This document shows, piece after piece, positions 16,865 to 25,382 of a stretch of DNA of 64,000 nucleotides. Within the stretch, counting starts at the first letter, position 1. Each line of letters opens with the position of its first letter. The stretch is from assembly GCF_014174155.1 (NCBI RefSeq), contig NZ_JABEQM010000012.1:1-64000 (forward strand), given 5' to 3'. Under the pieces are notes generated by a model. It saw only the letters and a program-made list of their open reading frames with translations, was not told the origin of the DNA and ran no database searches. Made by a program: the position numbers and the translations under genes. The stretch comes from Gluconacetobacter tumulisoli (lineage in GTDB: Bacteria > Pseudomonadota > Alphaproteobacteria > Acetobacterales > Acetobacteraceae).

Positions 16865-17845
16865 CTACCGGTCGGTCAGGCGGAATTCGATCCGGCGGTT
16901 GCGGGCGAAGGCGGCCTGGCTGCTGCCGGCGTCCAGCGGCTGGAAGTCGGCGAAGCCGGTGGCGGCCAGGTGGTGCGGGCTGATGCCTTCGGCGATCAGC
17001 AGCTTGACCACGGTGATCGCGCGGGCGGACGACAGTTCCCAGTTGCTGGCGAAGGCGCTGTGGATCGGCTGGCGGTCGGCGTGGCCGTCTACGCGCATGA
17101 TCCAGGGGATCGAAGCCGGGATCTGTGCCGAGACCTGATGGAAGGTGCGGGCCAGAGTACGGATCTCGGCCACGCCCTTGGGGGAGAGGTCGGCGCTACC
17201 GGGCGGGAACAGGACCTCGCTCTGGAACACGAAGCGGTCGCCGACGACCTGCACGCCTTCCTGGTTCTTAAGGATGTCGCGCAGGCGGCCGAAGAATTCC
17301 GAGCGGTAGCGTTGCAACTGCTCGACCTTGTCAGCCAGCGCCACGTTCAGCTTCAGCCCCAGATCGTCGATCTTGCGCTGCCGGTCCTGGATTTCGGTCT
17401 GCGAGATTTCCAGCGCCGCCATCGCGGCCGAGAGCTGCTGGCGGATCTGTTCCAGCTGCGATCCCAGGTCCGCGACCTGCTGCTGGCTGGCCTGAGCCAG
17501 CCTGGTCTGGTTGTCGCGTTCCGCCGTGCTCTGCGCCACCTGGGCAGTCAGCGACGTTTCCATCGCCTCGTCCTTCTCATGCGCGGCGCGCAGCGAGGCG
17601 ACCGAGAGTTCCAGCGCGTGGGCATGGCCGCGTTCCAGCGACAGCATGTCGTTCAACTGGGCGACCTGCTGGGCCAGTTGTTCCATCGCGCGTTGCCGCT
17701 TGTTCAGGGCCACGGACAGGAAGGCCTGCCCCAGCACGAAAACCAGCAGCACGAAGATGATGACCATCAGCAGGGTGGACAGGGCGTCCACATATCCCGG
17801 CCAGGCGTCGAGCCCTGCATGGGTCTGGCGGCGGCGGCGTGCCAT
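16865..17845 (-). CDS. MotB/OmpA-like peptidoglycan-binding membrane protein
   Basis: A 326-residue protein with a basic N-terminus (MARRRRQTHAG), a single transmembrane helix (LSTLLMVIIFVLLVFVLGQAFL), a long coiled coil of roughly residues 45-190, and a C-terminal OmpA domain. The OmpA peptidoglycan-binding signature is spread over VLFPPGSADLSPKG, MRVDGHADRQP and SARAITVVKLLIAEGI. This is the MotB/TolR-style stator architecture, although no flagellar genes are nearby. It is the last gene of a three-gene operon with a MotA-like channel protein. An in-frame start 60 bases further upstream is possible. The long coiled coil makes it bigger than flagellar MotB cores. Confidence 0.85.
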   Translation of the reverse strand: MARRRRQTHAGLDAWPGYVDALSTLLMVIIFVLLVFVLGQAFLSVALNKRQRAMEQLAQQVAQLNDMLSLERGHAHALELSVASLRAAHEKDEAMETSLTAQVAQSTAERDNQTRLAQASQQQVADLGSQLEQIRQQLSAAMAALEISQTEIQDRQRKIDDLGLKLNVALADKVEQLQRYRSEFFGRLRDILKNQEGVQVVGDRFVFQSEVLFPPGSADLSPKGVAEIRTLARTFHQVSAQIPASIPWIMRVDGHADRQPIHSAFASNWELSSARAITVVKLLIAEGISPHHLAATGFADFQPLDAGSSQAAFARNRRIEFRLTDR

Positions 17846-17972
17846 GGGTGTCGGTCCCGTCCGTTGGATCGTCATCCGACGAGAGGGGGCCACCTCATCG
17901 GACAAGGATGATCGTCAAAACACAAATCTGGAAGCCCCGAGCCTGCGGCAGCTACGGGGCAGCCGGCTGCCG

Positions 17973-19061
17973 TCAGGGCGTGCCGCGCGCCCCGGCGGGC
18001 GAAGATGCGGCGACGGTCCGCGCCAGCAGCCGCAAATCGTTGCGGATATCGGTCGAAATCTGGTTCCGGCCCTGTTCCATGTCCGACAGCACGCGGGTCA
18101 GCAGCATTTCGATCCCGCGAAGATGGCCCTGGGCGGATTCGTCGGCCATGCGCTGCATCAGGGCATGGCTGGCACGCATCGTGTCGGTCATCGTCCCGAT
18201 CCGCTCGTTCAGGCTGCCCAGCAGGGCCTGTTGCTGGATACGGCCGTCCTCGCCGCGGGCGATCAGGTTCTGCAGCTTTTCCAGGTTCTCGGCCGTCTGT
18301 TCCAGCAGCGCCTGGACATAGGCCGGCACGCCGGCCTCCGCGCCGTCGGCGCCGGCCAGGCCCGGCGAGATACGGGTTAGGCCGGCCAGCCATTCCTCCA
18401 GCTCGTTGAAGAAGCGGTTCTGCGCCTGGCCGGCCGTCAGGTCCAGGAAGCCCAGAACCAGCGCCCCGGCCAGACCGAACATCGAGCCAGAGAATGCGGT
18501 GCCCATGCCATGCAGCGGCTGCGCAAGGCCCGTCTTGAGCTGGTCGAACATGACATTGAGGTCGGCCGAACCGACGGACAGGCCGCCGATCACGTCGGCG
18601 ATCGACCCCACGGTCAGCAGCAGGCCGTAGAACGTCCCCAGCAGGCCGAGGAAGATCAGAAGCCCGGTCATGTAGCGGGACAGCTCGCGCCCTTCGTCCA
18701 GGCGCGACGACAGGCTGTCCAGCATCGACTGCATTGCCGGCGTGGACAGCACCAGGCGATCGGTGCGGTTGCGCGTGGCCAGCATCGAGGCCATCGGCGC
18801 CAGCAGCTTCGGCGGCGTGGGCGGGGCCAGCCCGGCTCGCGGCTGGCGCAGCGTCTCGACCCACCGGACCTCGGGGATCAGGCGCAGGACCATCATGACG
18901 TTCCACGCGATTCCGAACGCGAGGATGCCGAGGATCAGGCCATCGAGGACCGGGTTGTTGAAGAAGGCGGAATAAAGCGTCCGCCACAATGTCGCGGCGA
19001 CCAGCAGGACGGCGGCCAGGAACAGGACAATGCGCAGGATATAGGTCGTGGGGTGGGTCAC
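17973..19061 (-). CDS. MotA/TolQ/ExbB-like proton channel membrane protein
   Basis: A 362-residue inner-membrane protein. Two helices form an N-terminal hairpin (ILRIVLFLAAVLLVAATLW and LILGILAFGIAWNVMMVLRL), and a second pair contains the MotA/ExbB family core GLLGTFYGLLLTVGS and GMGTAFSGSMFGLAGALVLGFLDL. The C-terminal cytoplasmic tail is helical. It should assemble with the MotB-like protein encoded next as a proton-driven stator that transmits force to the cell wall. Its first codons overlap the end of the upstream OmpA-like gene in an ATGA arrangement, so translation is coupled. Similar pairs next to inositol monophosphatase and efp occur in other alphaproteobacteria, from memory. Confidence 0.85.
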   Translation of the reverse strand: MTHPTTYILRIVLFLAAVLLVAATLWRTLYSAFFNNPVLDGLILGILAFGIAWNVMMVLRLIPEVRWVETLRQPRAGLAPPTPPKLLAPMASMLATRNRTDRLVLSTPAMQSMLDSLSSRLDEGRELSRYMTGLLIFLGLLGTFYGLLLTVGSIADVIGGLSVGSADLNVMFDQLKTGLAQPLHGMGTAFSGSMFGLAGALVLGFLDLTAGQAQNRFFNELEEWLAGLTRISPGLAGADGAEAGVPAYVQALLEQTAENLEKLQNLIARGEDGRIQQQALLGSLNERIGTMTDTMRASHALMQRMADESAQGHLRGIEMLLTRVLSDMEQGRNQISTDIRNDLRLLARTVAASSPAGARGTP

Positions 19062-19873
19062 GGTTTGGGCCGGGGCTCCGTAGGGGCGGAAGGGGCAGAG
19101 GCGATCACATTCGAGAGGGTCACGTCAACATGATCCGGATCCGTTCCATCCTGCGGCGATCCGGACAGGCCGATGGCCCGGACATAGATGCGGGTCGAGG
19201 CGACGCCGGCATGGATCAGGATCGACCGGATCGCGAGCCCGCGCGACAGCGAGACCCGTCGCGGCGTCGAGGCGTCGTCCTGGGTGCCCGAGGCATAGGC
19301 GTCGATTTCACCCCGCGCGTCGGGCGAGGCCAGCAGGGCGCCCGCAAAGGTCTTCACCCGGTCGATCATCGCCGCGTTCATGTCGGCGCTGCCGGGGGCG
19401 AAGGTCAGGCGCGTGCCGCCCGGCAGGTCCAGAACCGTGCCCTGCGCGGTGGGAACGACCGGTGTGTCCGGCGGGGGCGGCGACGGATGCAGGGGCACGT
19501 TCACTTCGGGCGGGCGGATGATGGGCGGCGGGGGCGGGGCTGCCGGAATGGTGGGGGCCGGCGGCGGATGCGCGGGGGTGGTCGGGGCCGGCGTGCTGCT
19601 GGCGGGGACGGTCGCGCCGGCATGGGCCTGCGGCGCGCGCGGCCCGTGCGACCGGGAGGCAGGCGCCGGATGGCCCGTCGCAGGATGGGACGTTGCCGGA
19701 TGGGCGGCCGGGGCAGGGCCTAGGCCGGACAGGGCGCTGTCGTTGGTGACGACCTGCGCCCGGGCCGGGCTTCCGGCAGGCGCCCCCGCCAGCGTCCCGG
19801 TCAGGGCGACGAGCAGGCAGGTCGGGACAAGGCGCGAAATGCGGGGACGTGCGGAAGGAAAGGGATCGGACAT
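19058..19873 (-). CDS. Exported proline-rich protein with OmpA-like C-terminal domain
   Basis: A 271-residue protein with a signal peptide (LVPTCLLVALTGTLAGAPAGSPARA), a low-complexity Pro/Ala/His/Thr region to about residue 145, and then a compact domain. That domain (RLTFAPGSADMNAAMIDRVK, then DAYASGTQDDASTPRRVSLSRGLAIRSILIHAGV) follows the OmpA/MotB C-terminal pattern, although the canonical peptidoglycan-binding residues are weak. It is the first gene of the stator-like operon and probably works with it in the periplasm. The exact role is unknown. Confidence 0.75.
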   Translation of the reverse strand: MSDPFPSARPRISRLVPTCLLVALTGTLAGAPAGSPARAQVVTNDSALSGLGPAPAAHPATSHPATGHPAPASRSHGPRAPQAHAGATVPASSTPAPTTPAHPPPAPTIPAAPPPPPIIRPPEVNVPLHPSPPPPDTPVVPTAQGTVLDLPGGTRLTFAPGSADMNAAMIDRVKTFAGALLASPDARGEIDAYASGTQDDASTPRRVSLSRGLAIRSILIHAGVASTRIYVRAIGLSGSPQDGTDPDHVDVTLSNVIASAPSAPTEPRPKP

Positions 19874-20061
19874 GGCCGGCGCAGCCTAAAGCAGATCGCG
19901 CCCGGGTCGAAGACCTGAACGCGCGAGGAATTCCCTAAAATATCGGTCCGACATCGATCCGCTGATTCGCGGCCGGAGGCCCGAGCCGCCAAGGTTGGTT
20001 TGAACAGGGCTCTGATGGATGACGCCAGGCGTGGGTTTCCAAGCAATGGAGCGGTCTTCAT

Positions 20062-20106
20062 GGCCGGAAGCACCGAAACACAGGAAACGCCCGTCGGATC
20101 GCCAGC
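20062..20106 (-). repeat. Family A repeat copy, inverted orientation
   Basis: On the minus strand it reads GGCTGGCGATCCGACGGGCG then TTTCCTGTGTTTCGGTGCTTC, matching the family A core. It lies just downstream of the suhB-like gene stop, between that gene and the OmpA-like operon promoter region. Confidence 0.75.
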
Positions 20107-20129
20107 CGGGCCCGGTTCAAACCCGCCTT

Positions 20130-20966
20130 TCAGGGACGGGTGGTCAGGCTGTCCGCCACCAGTTCGCGCAGCGGGGCGTGCAGGTGGCTGTTCCCGGCCA
20201 CGACGTTGACGACGTCACCCAGATCGTCCAGGTCCGCGCCGTCGGGATCGGTCGCGTAGCCGCCGGCTTCGCGCACCAGCAGCAGACCGGCCGCGCAATC
20301 CCAGGGCTTCAGGCCCAGTTCCCAGAATCCCTCGTACCGCCCGGCGGCCACCCAGGCCAGGTCCAGCGCCGCGGCGCCGAAGCGGCGGACGCCCGCGACC
20401 TGCGGCATCAGCGCCCCCAGGGTCCGCGCGAACGGCAGGCGGCGTTGCGCCGGGATCTTGGCGAAGGGAATGCCGGTGGCGAACAGCGCTTCCAGCATGT
20501 CGCGCCGGGCGGACACGCGGATCCGACGATCGTTCAGGAACGCGCCTACGCCCTTCTCGGCCCAGAACATCTCGTTCGCGGCGGGGTTGTAGACCAGGCC
20601 GGCCACCAGTTCGACGCTGCCGTCGGGCAGGCGGCGCTGCAGGCCGATGGAAATCGCCCAGTGGGGAATGCCGTGCAGGAAGTTGGTGGTGCCGTCCAGC
20701 GGATCGACGATCCAGCGCCAGGTCCAGTTGTCGCCACCCGACTCGCCGCTTTCCTCCATCAGGAAGCCATAGCCGGGGCGGGCGCGGACCAGTTCCTCGC
20801 GGATCGCCGACTCGGCGCGCAGGTCCGCCTGGGACACGAAGTCGCCCGGCCCCTTGATGCTGACCTGAAGCTGCTCGACCTCGCTGAAATCGCGCAGCAG
20901 GCGACGTGCGGCCTTGTGGGCCGCGTTCTGCATCACCGTCATGTGGGGAGAGAGTCGCATGGCCAC
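20130..20966 (-). CDS. suhB: Inositol monophosphatase family protein (SuhB-like)
   Basis: A 278-residue magnesium-dependent phosphatase. The metal site motifs are present: the glutamate in GYGFLMEESGE, WIVDPLDGTTNFLHG (the signature DPLDGTxNF), and the C-terminal KPWDCAAGLLLVREAGG (WDxAAG). It dephosphorylates inositol-1-phosphate or related substrates. SuhB-type members also bind the Nus antitermination complex. It is transcribed in the same direction as efp and epmB upstream but separated by about 150 bases. A start at the second methionine (MRLSPHM) is equally possible. Confidence 0.9.
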   Translation of the reverse strand: MAMRLSPHMTVMQNAAHKAARRLLRDFSEVEQLQVSIKGPGDFVSQADLRAESAIREELVRARPGYGFLMEESGESGGDNWTWRWIVDPLDGTTNFLHGIPHWAISIGLQRRLPDGSVELVAGLVYNPAANEMFWAEKGVGAFLNDRRIRVSARRDMLEALFATGIPFAKIPAQRRLPFARTLGALMPQVAGVRRFGAAALDLAWVAAGRYEGFWELGLKPWDCAAGLLLVREAGGYATDPDGADLDDLGDVVNVVAGNSHLHAPLRELVADSLTTRP

Positions 20967-21123
20967 GTCGGTCGGTCCTGTCTGGTTCGTCTGGGAGGAA
21001 AGGGGGAAGGGAGGCGGAAAATCGCTGGCGTGGCCGGATGAACCGCCGCGCCGGCCCCAGAAGGTCTAAAGCATCAGGCGGGCGGTTGGAACGATCCCGT
21101 CGCCCCCCGCCCGCGTCCGGGCC

Positions 21124-21690
21124 TCAGCCCTTCGCGCGTTCCACGTAGGTGGAATCCTCGGTGCGGACGACGATGCGCTCGCCTGCCTCGATGAACGGCG
21201 GCACCATGGTCTTCACGCCGTTGGACAGCTTGGCGGGCTTGTAGGACGAACTGGCCGTCTGGCCCTTCACGACCGGATCGGCCTCGACCACTTCCAGCGT
21301 GACCTGGGCGGGCAGCTGCACGCCGACCGGGTCGCCTTCGACCAGGTTGATGACCAGCGTCATGTTGTCCTGCAGGAACGGGGCCTGGTCGCCCAGCAGT
21401 TCCAGCGGCAGCAGGGTCTGCTCGAACGTCTCGGGATCCATCAGGACGATATTGTCACCGTCCATGTAGGAGTAGGTATATTCCCGCTCCTCGGTCAGCA
21501 GGCGCTCGACGGTGTCGGCGGTGCGCCACCGTTCGTTCGTCTTGTTGCCGGTCTTCAGGTCGCGCATCTCCACCTGGATGAAGGCGCCGCCTTTGCCGGG
21601 GGTGATGATCTGCTGCTTCAGGACTGTCCAGCGACGGCCGTCATGCTCGATGACCTGTCCGGCACGGATCAGGTTCGCCTGCTGTTTCAT
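21124..21690 (-). CDS. efp: Elongation factor P
   Basis: A 188-residue three-domain EF-P (N-terminal KOW-like domain with QQIITPGKGGAFIQVEMRDLKTG, then two OB domains). The loop TPGKGGAF carries the lysine (K34 in the family numbering) that is beta-lysylated. EF-P rescues ribosomes stalled on polyproline. The modification enzymes EpmB and EpmA are encoded immediately upstream, so the lysyl modification route is complete in this locus. Many proteins in the window are proline-rich, consistent with need for EF-P. Start at the ATG of MKQQANLIRAG. Confidence 0.97.
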   Translation of the reverse strand: MKQQANLIRAGQVIEHDGRRWTVLKQQIITPGKGGAFIQVEMRDLKTGNKTNERWRTADTVERLLTEEREYTYSYMDGDNIVLMDPETFEQTLLPLELLGDQAPFLQDNMTLVINLVEGDPVGVQLPAQVTLEVVEADPVVKGQTASSSYKPAKLSNGVKTMVPPFIEAGERIVVRTEDSTYVERAKG

Positions 21691-21730
21691 GGGGGGCCCT
21701 GTCTGACGTGTGGGGATGAAAGGCGGGCTT

Positions 21731-22849
21731 CTAACCCTCTCGCGCGCCGAGGGCAAGGTTGGGGGCCGATTCAGCGTCCAGTTTGTGCAGTCCCCCCGCT
21801 GGATCGCGGACCGCCAGCCCCTCCGCGCCTGGCTCCAGATAGTCCGGACCCAGCGGGACCTTGCCGTGGCCGCCGGGGATATCCAGCGTGTAGGTGGGCC
21901 ATGCCAGACCGGTGACGCGGCCGCGCAGGCCTGCCAGCAGGCGCTGGCCTTCGGCGATCGGGACATGGAAACGCGCGGTGCCGGGCGCCGGGTCCAGCTG
22001 ATGAAGATAGTACGGCTTGACCCGGGCCTCGACCATGGCGCGGAACAGGCCTTCCAGCGCCTCGGTGCTGTCATTGACGCCCCGCAGCAGCACGGACTGG
22101 CCCAGGACCGGGATCGCCCTGGCCTGGATCCGGCGCAGGGATGCGCGGGCGGCGGGGGTGAATTCGCGCGCATGGTTGGCGTGGACGACCAGCCACATCG
22201 CACGGTCGGTCTCCAGCGCGTCGGCCAGTTCGTCGGTGATCCGGTCCGGATCGGCGACCGGCACGCGGCTGTGCACGCGGATGGTGGTGACGTGGGGCAT
22301 GTCGCCCAGCGCCCGCACGATCCCGCCCAGCCGCCGGGGCGAGAGCATCAGCGGGTCGCCCCCGGTCAGGATGACCTCGCGGATCGCGTCGTGGGCGCGC
22401 AGCCAGTCCAGAGCGCGGGCCAGGGCGTCGTCGTCCAGCACCCCGCCGTCGGGACCGACATGTTCGCGCCGGAAGCAGAACCGGCAGTAAAGCGGGCAGA
22501 TCAGCAGGGGCTTGAGCAGCGCGCGGTCGGCATAACGGTGCACGATGCCCGGCACGGGCGACAGCGCGTCGTCGCCGATCGGATCGGCAAGTTCGTGCGG
22601 CGCGGTCAGCAATTCCGAGGCGTCGGGGATGACCTGCAGGCCGATCGGGTCGTCGGAGGCCTGGATCAGGTCATGGAAGGCGGGGGGGATCGCGGTGGCG
22701 TAGCGCCGGGCCACCTCCTCCAGCGCCGGGGCGGCGTCCGGCGGGGCCAGGCCGGCGTCCAGCAGGTCGGGCACGCGGCGCAGCGTCCGCCGCGTGCTGG
22801 CGGGAACCCTGTCGGAAACAATCTGGGGAAGGTTGACCGATCGTGTCAT
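21731..22849 (-). CDS. epmB: EF-P beta-lysylation protein EpmB (lysine 2,3-aminomutase-like)
   Basis: A 372-residue radical SAM enzyme. The cluster-binding motif CPLYCRFC (C118, C122, C125) follows PLLI, and EVILTGGDPLMLSPRRL and TIRVHSRVPVADPDRITDEL match the KamA/YodO family. Together with PLP it converts (S)-alpha-lysine to (R)-beta-lysine, which EpmA then ligates to EF-P. It lies 40 bases upstream of efp on the same strand and diverges from epmA with a 47-base gap. Length is slightly above the E. coli protein. Confidence 0.93.
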   Translation of the reverse strand: MTRSVNLPQIVSDRVPASTRRTLRRVPDLLDAGLAPPDAAPALEEVARRYATAIPPAFHDLIQASDDPIGLQVIPDASELLTAPHELADPIGDDALSPVPGIVHRYADRALLKPLLICPLYCRFCFRREHVGPDGGVLDDDALARALDWLRAHDAIREVILTGGDPLMLSPRRLGGIVRALGDMPHVTTIRVHSRVPVADPDRITDELADALETDRAMWLVVHANHAREFTPAARASLRRIQARAIPVLGQSVLLRGVNDSTEALEGLFRAMVEARVKPYYLHQLDPAPGTARFHVPIAEGQRLLAGLRGRVTGLAWPTYTLDIPGGHGKVPLGPDYLEPGAEGLAVRDPAGGLHKLDAESAPNLALGAREG

Positions 22850-22896
22850 CGGCTGGCTCTACTCTGCCGGTTTTCGTCCTGCAACAGGAGTCGCGC

Positions 22897-23925
22897 ATGA
22901 CCGACAGGATCCGCCCTGGCCGACCCGGCCGCCCCCGCGATCCCGATCGGATCGCCGAGCGTCTGGCGCTGCTGCGGCGCCGCGCGCTGGTGGCGCGGGG
23001 GGTGCGGGCGTTCTTCGATGCGCGCGGCTATCTGGAAGTCGAAACCCCCTGCGCCGTGCCCTCGCCGGGCGAGGAGGTGCATCTGCAGGTCTTCCGGACC
23101 GAGCGCGAACATCCCGACGGGACGCGGCAGGCGCTGTTCCTGCAGACCAGCCCCGAATTCGCGATGAAGCGCATCGTCGCGGCGACGGGCCTGCCGGTGT
23201 TCCAGTTGGCCCGCGTCTGGCGCAATGCCGAGGGCAGCAATCTGCATGCCCCTGAATTCACCATGCTGGAATGGTACCGTCCCGGCGCCGACCTGGCCGC
23301 CCTGATGGACGAGACCGAGGATCTGCTGCGCGCCGTCCTGCCACCGGTCGTACAGCGCGCAGGCCGGGACATCCGGATCGACGGACCGTTCGAACGCCTG
23401 ACGATGGCCGAGGCGTTCGCCCGCCATGCCGGGCTCGACCTGCTGCCGACCGAAGGCGATGCCCAGGCCCTGGCTCATGCCGCCGGATGCGCGCTGCGCG
23501 AGGGGGAGGAGTGGGAAGACCTGTTCTTCCGCCTGCTGATGGAACGGGTGGAACCCGCGATCGGCCGCGACCGGCCGACCTTCCTGACCCACTGGCCCGC
23601 CAGCCAGGCGGCCCTGGCGCGGCGTGATCCGTCCGATCCGCGCGTCGCCTTGCGATTCGAACTCTATGCCGGGGGGATGGAACTGGCGAACGCGTTCGAG
23701 GAACTGACCGACCCGGTGGAGCAGCGGCGGCGGTTCGAGGCCGACCGGGCCCGGCGCGCGACGCTGTACGGTGCCGATCCAGACAGGGAATGGCCGATGG
23801 ACGAGGCGCTGCTGTCGGCCCTGGACGACCTGCCGGCCTGCGCGGGCATCGCGCTGGGTTTCGACCGTCTGGTCATGATGGCTGCCGGTACGTTACGGAT
23901 AGGCGACATTTTGTGGATGGGGTGA
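22897..23925 (+). CDS. epmA: EF-P--(R)-beta-lysine ligase EpmA (GenX)
   Basis: A 342-residue class II aminoacyl-tRNA synthetase paralogue resembling the LysRS catalytic core without the anticodon-binding domain. Motif 1 is RGVRAFFDARGYLEVETP, motif 2 lies in QLARVWRNAEGSNLHAPEFTMLEWYR, and motif 3 is GIALGFDRLVMM. It adenylates beta-lysine and transfers it to EF-P. The start ATG is preceded by CAGGAGTCGCGC, and an upstream in-frame start would overlap epmB. It shares a divergent promoter region with epmB-efp. Confidence 0.94.
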   Translation: MTDRIRPGRPGRPRDPDRIAERLALLRRRALVARGVRAFFDARGYLEVETPCAVPSPGEEVHLQVFRTEREHPDGTRQALFLQTSPEFAMKRIVAATGLPVFQLARVWRNAEGSNLHAPEFTMLEWYRPGADLAALMDETEDLLRAVLPPVVQRAGRDIRIDGPFERLTMAEAFARHAGLDLLPTEGDAQALAHAAGCALREGEEWEDLFFRLLMERVEPAIGRDRPTFLTHWPASQAALARRDPSDPRVALRFELYAGGMELANAFEELTDPVEQRRRFEADRARRATLYGADPDREWPMDEALLSALDDLPACAGIALGFDRLVMMAAGTLRIGDILWMG

Positions 23926-24020
23926 ATCTTTTGTAATCTTCCCGTCCACGCCGCCTCAAGGCAGGTTATGTCAGCTTAACGCCGTTGCAATCTTTCTCTC
24001 CTACGTTCGGTATCGCAGTC

Positions 24021-24452
24021 ATGAAATACGCGTCGATCTTGCCATTGGCCGCCCTGCTCGCCCTGACGGCGTGCGAGGTTCCGTCACCTCAGCAGAAGAG
24101 GCTGCTCAACTCGATGGTCGGACGCGACGAGGTGGATGTGATCCGCACGTTCGGCGTACCGACCCGTTCCTACCAGGCGGAGGGCCATGTCTTCCTCGCC
24201 TACATCGATAACCAGACCAACTACTCGCCCGGCACCATGGGCTGGGGCTGGGGTTGGGGCGGCGGTGGCTGGGGTGGCGGCTGGGGCGGTCCCGGTTGGG
24301 GCGGTGGCTGGGGTGGCTGGGGTGGTCCCGGCTGGGGCGGCGGCTGGGGCGGAGGATTCCCGGGCAGCTACTATACCAGCAGCTGCCAGACGACCTTCGA
24401 GATCGTCACCGGCAAGGTAGCGGCCTGGACGATGCGCGGCGACGGCTGCTGA
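24021..24452 (+). CDS. Glycine/tryptophan-rich lipoprotein
   Basis: A 143-residue protein with a lipoprotein signal peptide (LPLAALLALTAC, lipobox cysteine at about residue 18). A short conserved-looking segment follows (SMVGRDEVDVIRTFGVPTRSYQAEGHVFLAYID) and resembles the SmpA/BamE-like pattern of small outer-membrane lipoproteins. A low-complexity block of GWGGG/GPGWGG repeats comes next, and the tail contains two cysteines (SSCQTTFEIVTGKVAAWTMRGDGC). The tail pattern of a strand containing TGKV is common in lipoproteins that assess folding of nearby complexes. The function is unknown. Codon-level repeats are obvious in the DNA between about 24240 and 24350. Confidence 0.8.
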   Translation: MKYASILPLAALLALTACEVPSPQQKRLLNSMVGRDEVDVIRTFGVPTRSYQAEGHVFLAYIDNQTNYSPGTMGWGWGWGGGGWGGGWGGPGWGGGWGGWGGPGWGGGWGGGFPGSYYTSSCQTTFEIVTGKVAAWTMRGDGC

Positions 24453-24500
24453 CACAGGGGCGCCCGCGCTGACGGCCGCCCGCCACGGAAGGAAGCGGGC

Positions 24501-25382
24501 ATGGACGGATGGGGCGCCGGACAAGGGAAGCGGATCGGAACGGCACGGGGACGGGGGACCGTCCCTGGCCTGATCCTCGTGGCTCCGCTTCTCCTGGGGC
24601 TGGGGGGCTGCGGCGGGGATCGGGTCCAGGATCCGCTGCTGGTGCGCGGCAGCACCGAATCGGTGAACATTCCGACCGTTTCGGTGGAACGGACCTACGC
24701 CCCGGCGCAGGCCAACGGCCGTCCCGACAGTATCGTGGCCTACGGCGCGCCGGACACCCCAGTCTATCGCGACCGCCCGCTGGAGGAAAACCTGCGGGGC
24801 AGCGTAGAACTGGCGGATTATGTCCGGGGACTCGATCGGTCGGGCCTGCTGCCCCTGCTGCGGCAGACGGGGCCGTTTACGGTCTTCGCCGTGCCCAACG
24901 ACCCGATGGAGAATTTCGCGCGCGGCCTGTCCGGCGGCGCGCCGGTTCTGCCGCCGGCGGGGCCGGTCCTGCGCCGCACTCTGGCCTATACCCTCGTGCG
25001 GGGCGCTTATCCCGAGCCGACGCTGCGCGGGATGATCGCGGCGGCGCCGGGCCGTCGGGTGGGTCTGCGGACGATCGATGGCGGGGTCCTGCTGCTCTGG
25101 ATCGACCCGGCGAGCGGGCAACTGGTCCTGGGCAACGGTGCGGGGCAGGTCAACCGGATCTGGGTGACCGGCGTGCCTCAATCCAATGGCGTGCTGTACC
25201 TGACGCAATCGGTGCTGTCGCCGCCGACGGGCCTGGCGTCCGTCTCATCCGGCGGCTGCCCCCTTGGTCGCGGCTGGTTTTCCGGGGCGCCTGCGGAAAG
25301 CAGCCGTTCCTCATGGCGTGTACAGTGTCGTCCCGCGCTGGCGGCCGCGAAATTCCGCCACGCGCGCATGGGACGCGGCTGA
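24501..25382 (+). CDS. Fasciclin-domain lipoprotein
   Basis: A 293-residue predicted lipoprotein (PGLILVAPLLLGLGGCGG). It carries one fasciclin (FAS1) domain at about residues 95-245: VELADYVRGLDRSGLLPLL, GPFTVFAVPNDPMENF (the H1-like box), RRTLAYTLVRGAY, and the H2-like QSNGVLYLTQSVLSPP. FAS1 domains mediate adhesion or matrix contacts. The last 45 residues after the FAS1 domain look non-conserved and run 72 bases into the 3' end of the convergent LysR gene. The natural stop may have been lost or the end extended. The ribosome-binding site is GGAAGGAAGCGGGC. Confidence 0.72.
   Translation: MDGWGAGQGKRIGTARGRGTVPGLILVAPLLLGLGGCGGDRVQDPLLVRGSTESVNIPTVSVERTYAPAQANGRPDSIVAYGAPDTPVYRDRPLEENLRGSVELADYVRGLDRSGLLPLLRQTGPFTVFAVPNDPMENFARGLSGGAPVLPPAGPVLRRTLAYTLVRGAYPEPTLRGMIAAAPGRRVGLRTIDGGVLLLWIDPASGQLVLGNGAGQVNRIWVTGVPQSNGVLYLTQSVLSPPTGLASVSSGGCPLGRGWFSGAPAESSRSSWRVQCRPALAAAKFRHARMGRG

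Noticed and set aside
16865-19873. Zorya-type defence system (ZorA/ZorB-like MotA/MotB pair)
   Set aside because: The pair resembles ZorA/ZorB only in the general stator fold. No ZorC, ZorD helicase or ZorE nuclease gene is adjacent; the flanks are suhB, efp and a TPR protein, a housekeeping arrangement.
24240-24360. CRISPR array or satellite repeat
   Set aside because: The repeats are in-frame codons for Gly/Trp/Pro inside a lipoprotein gene, irregular in length, with no spacers.
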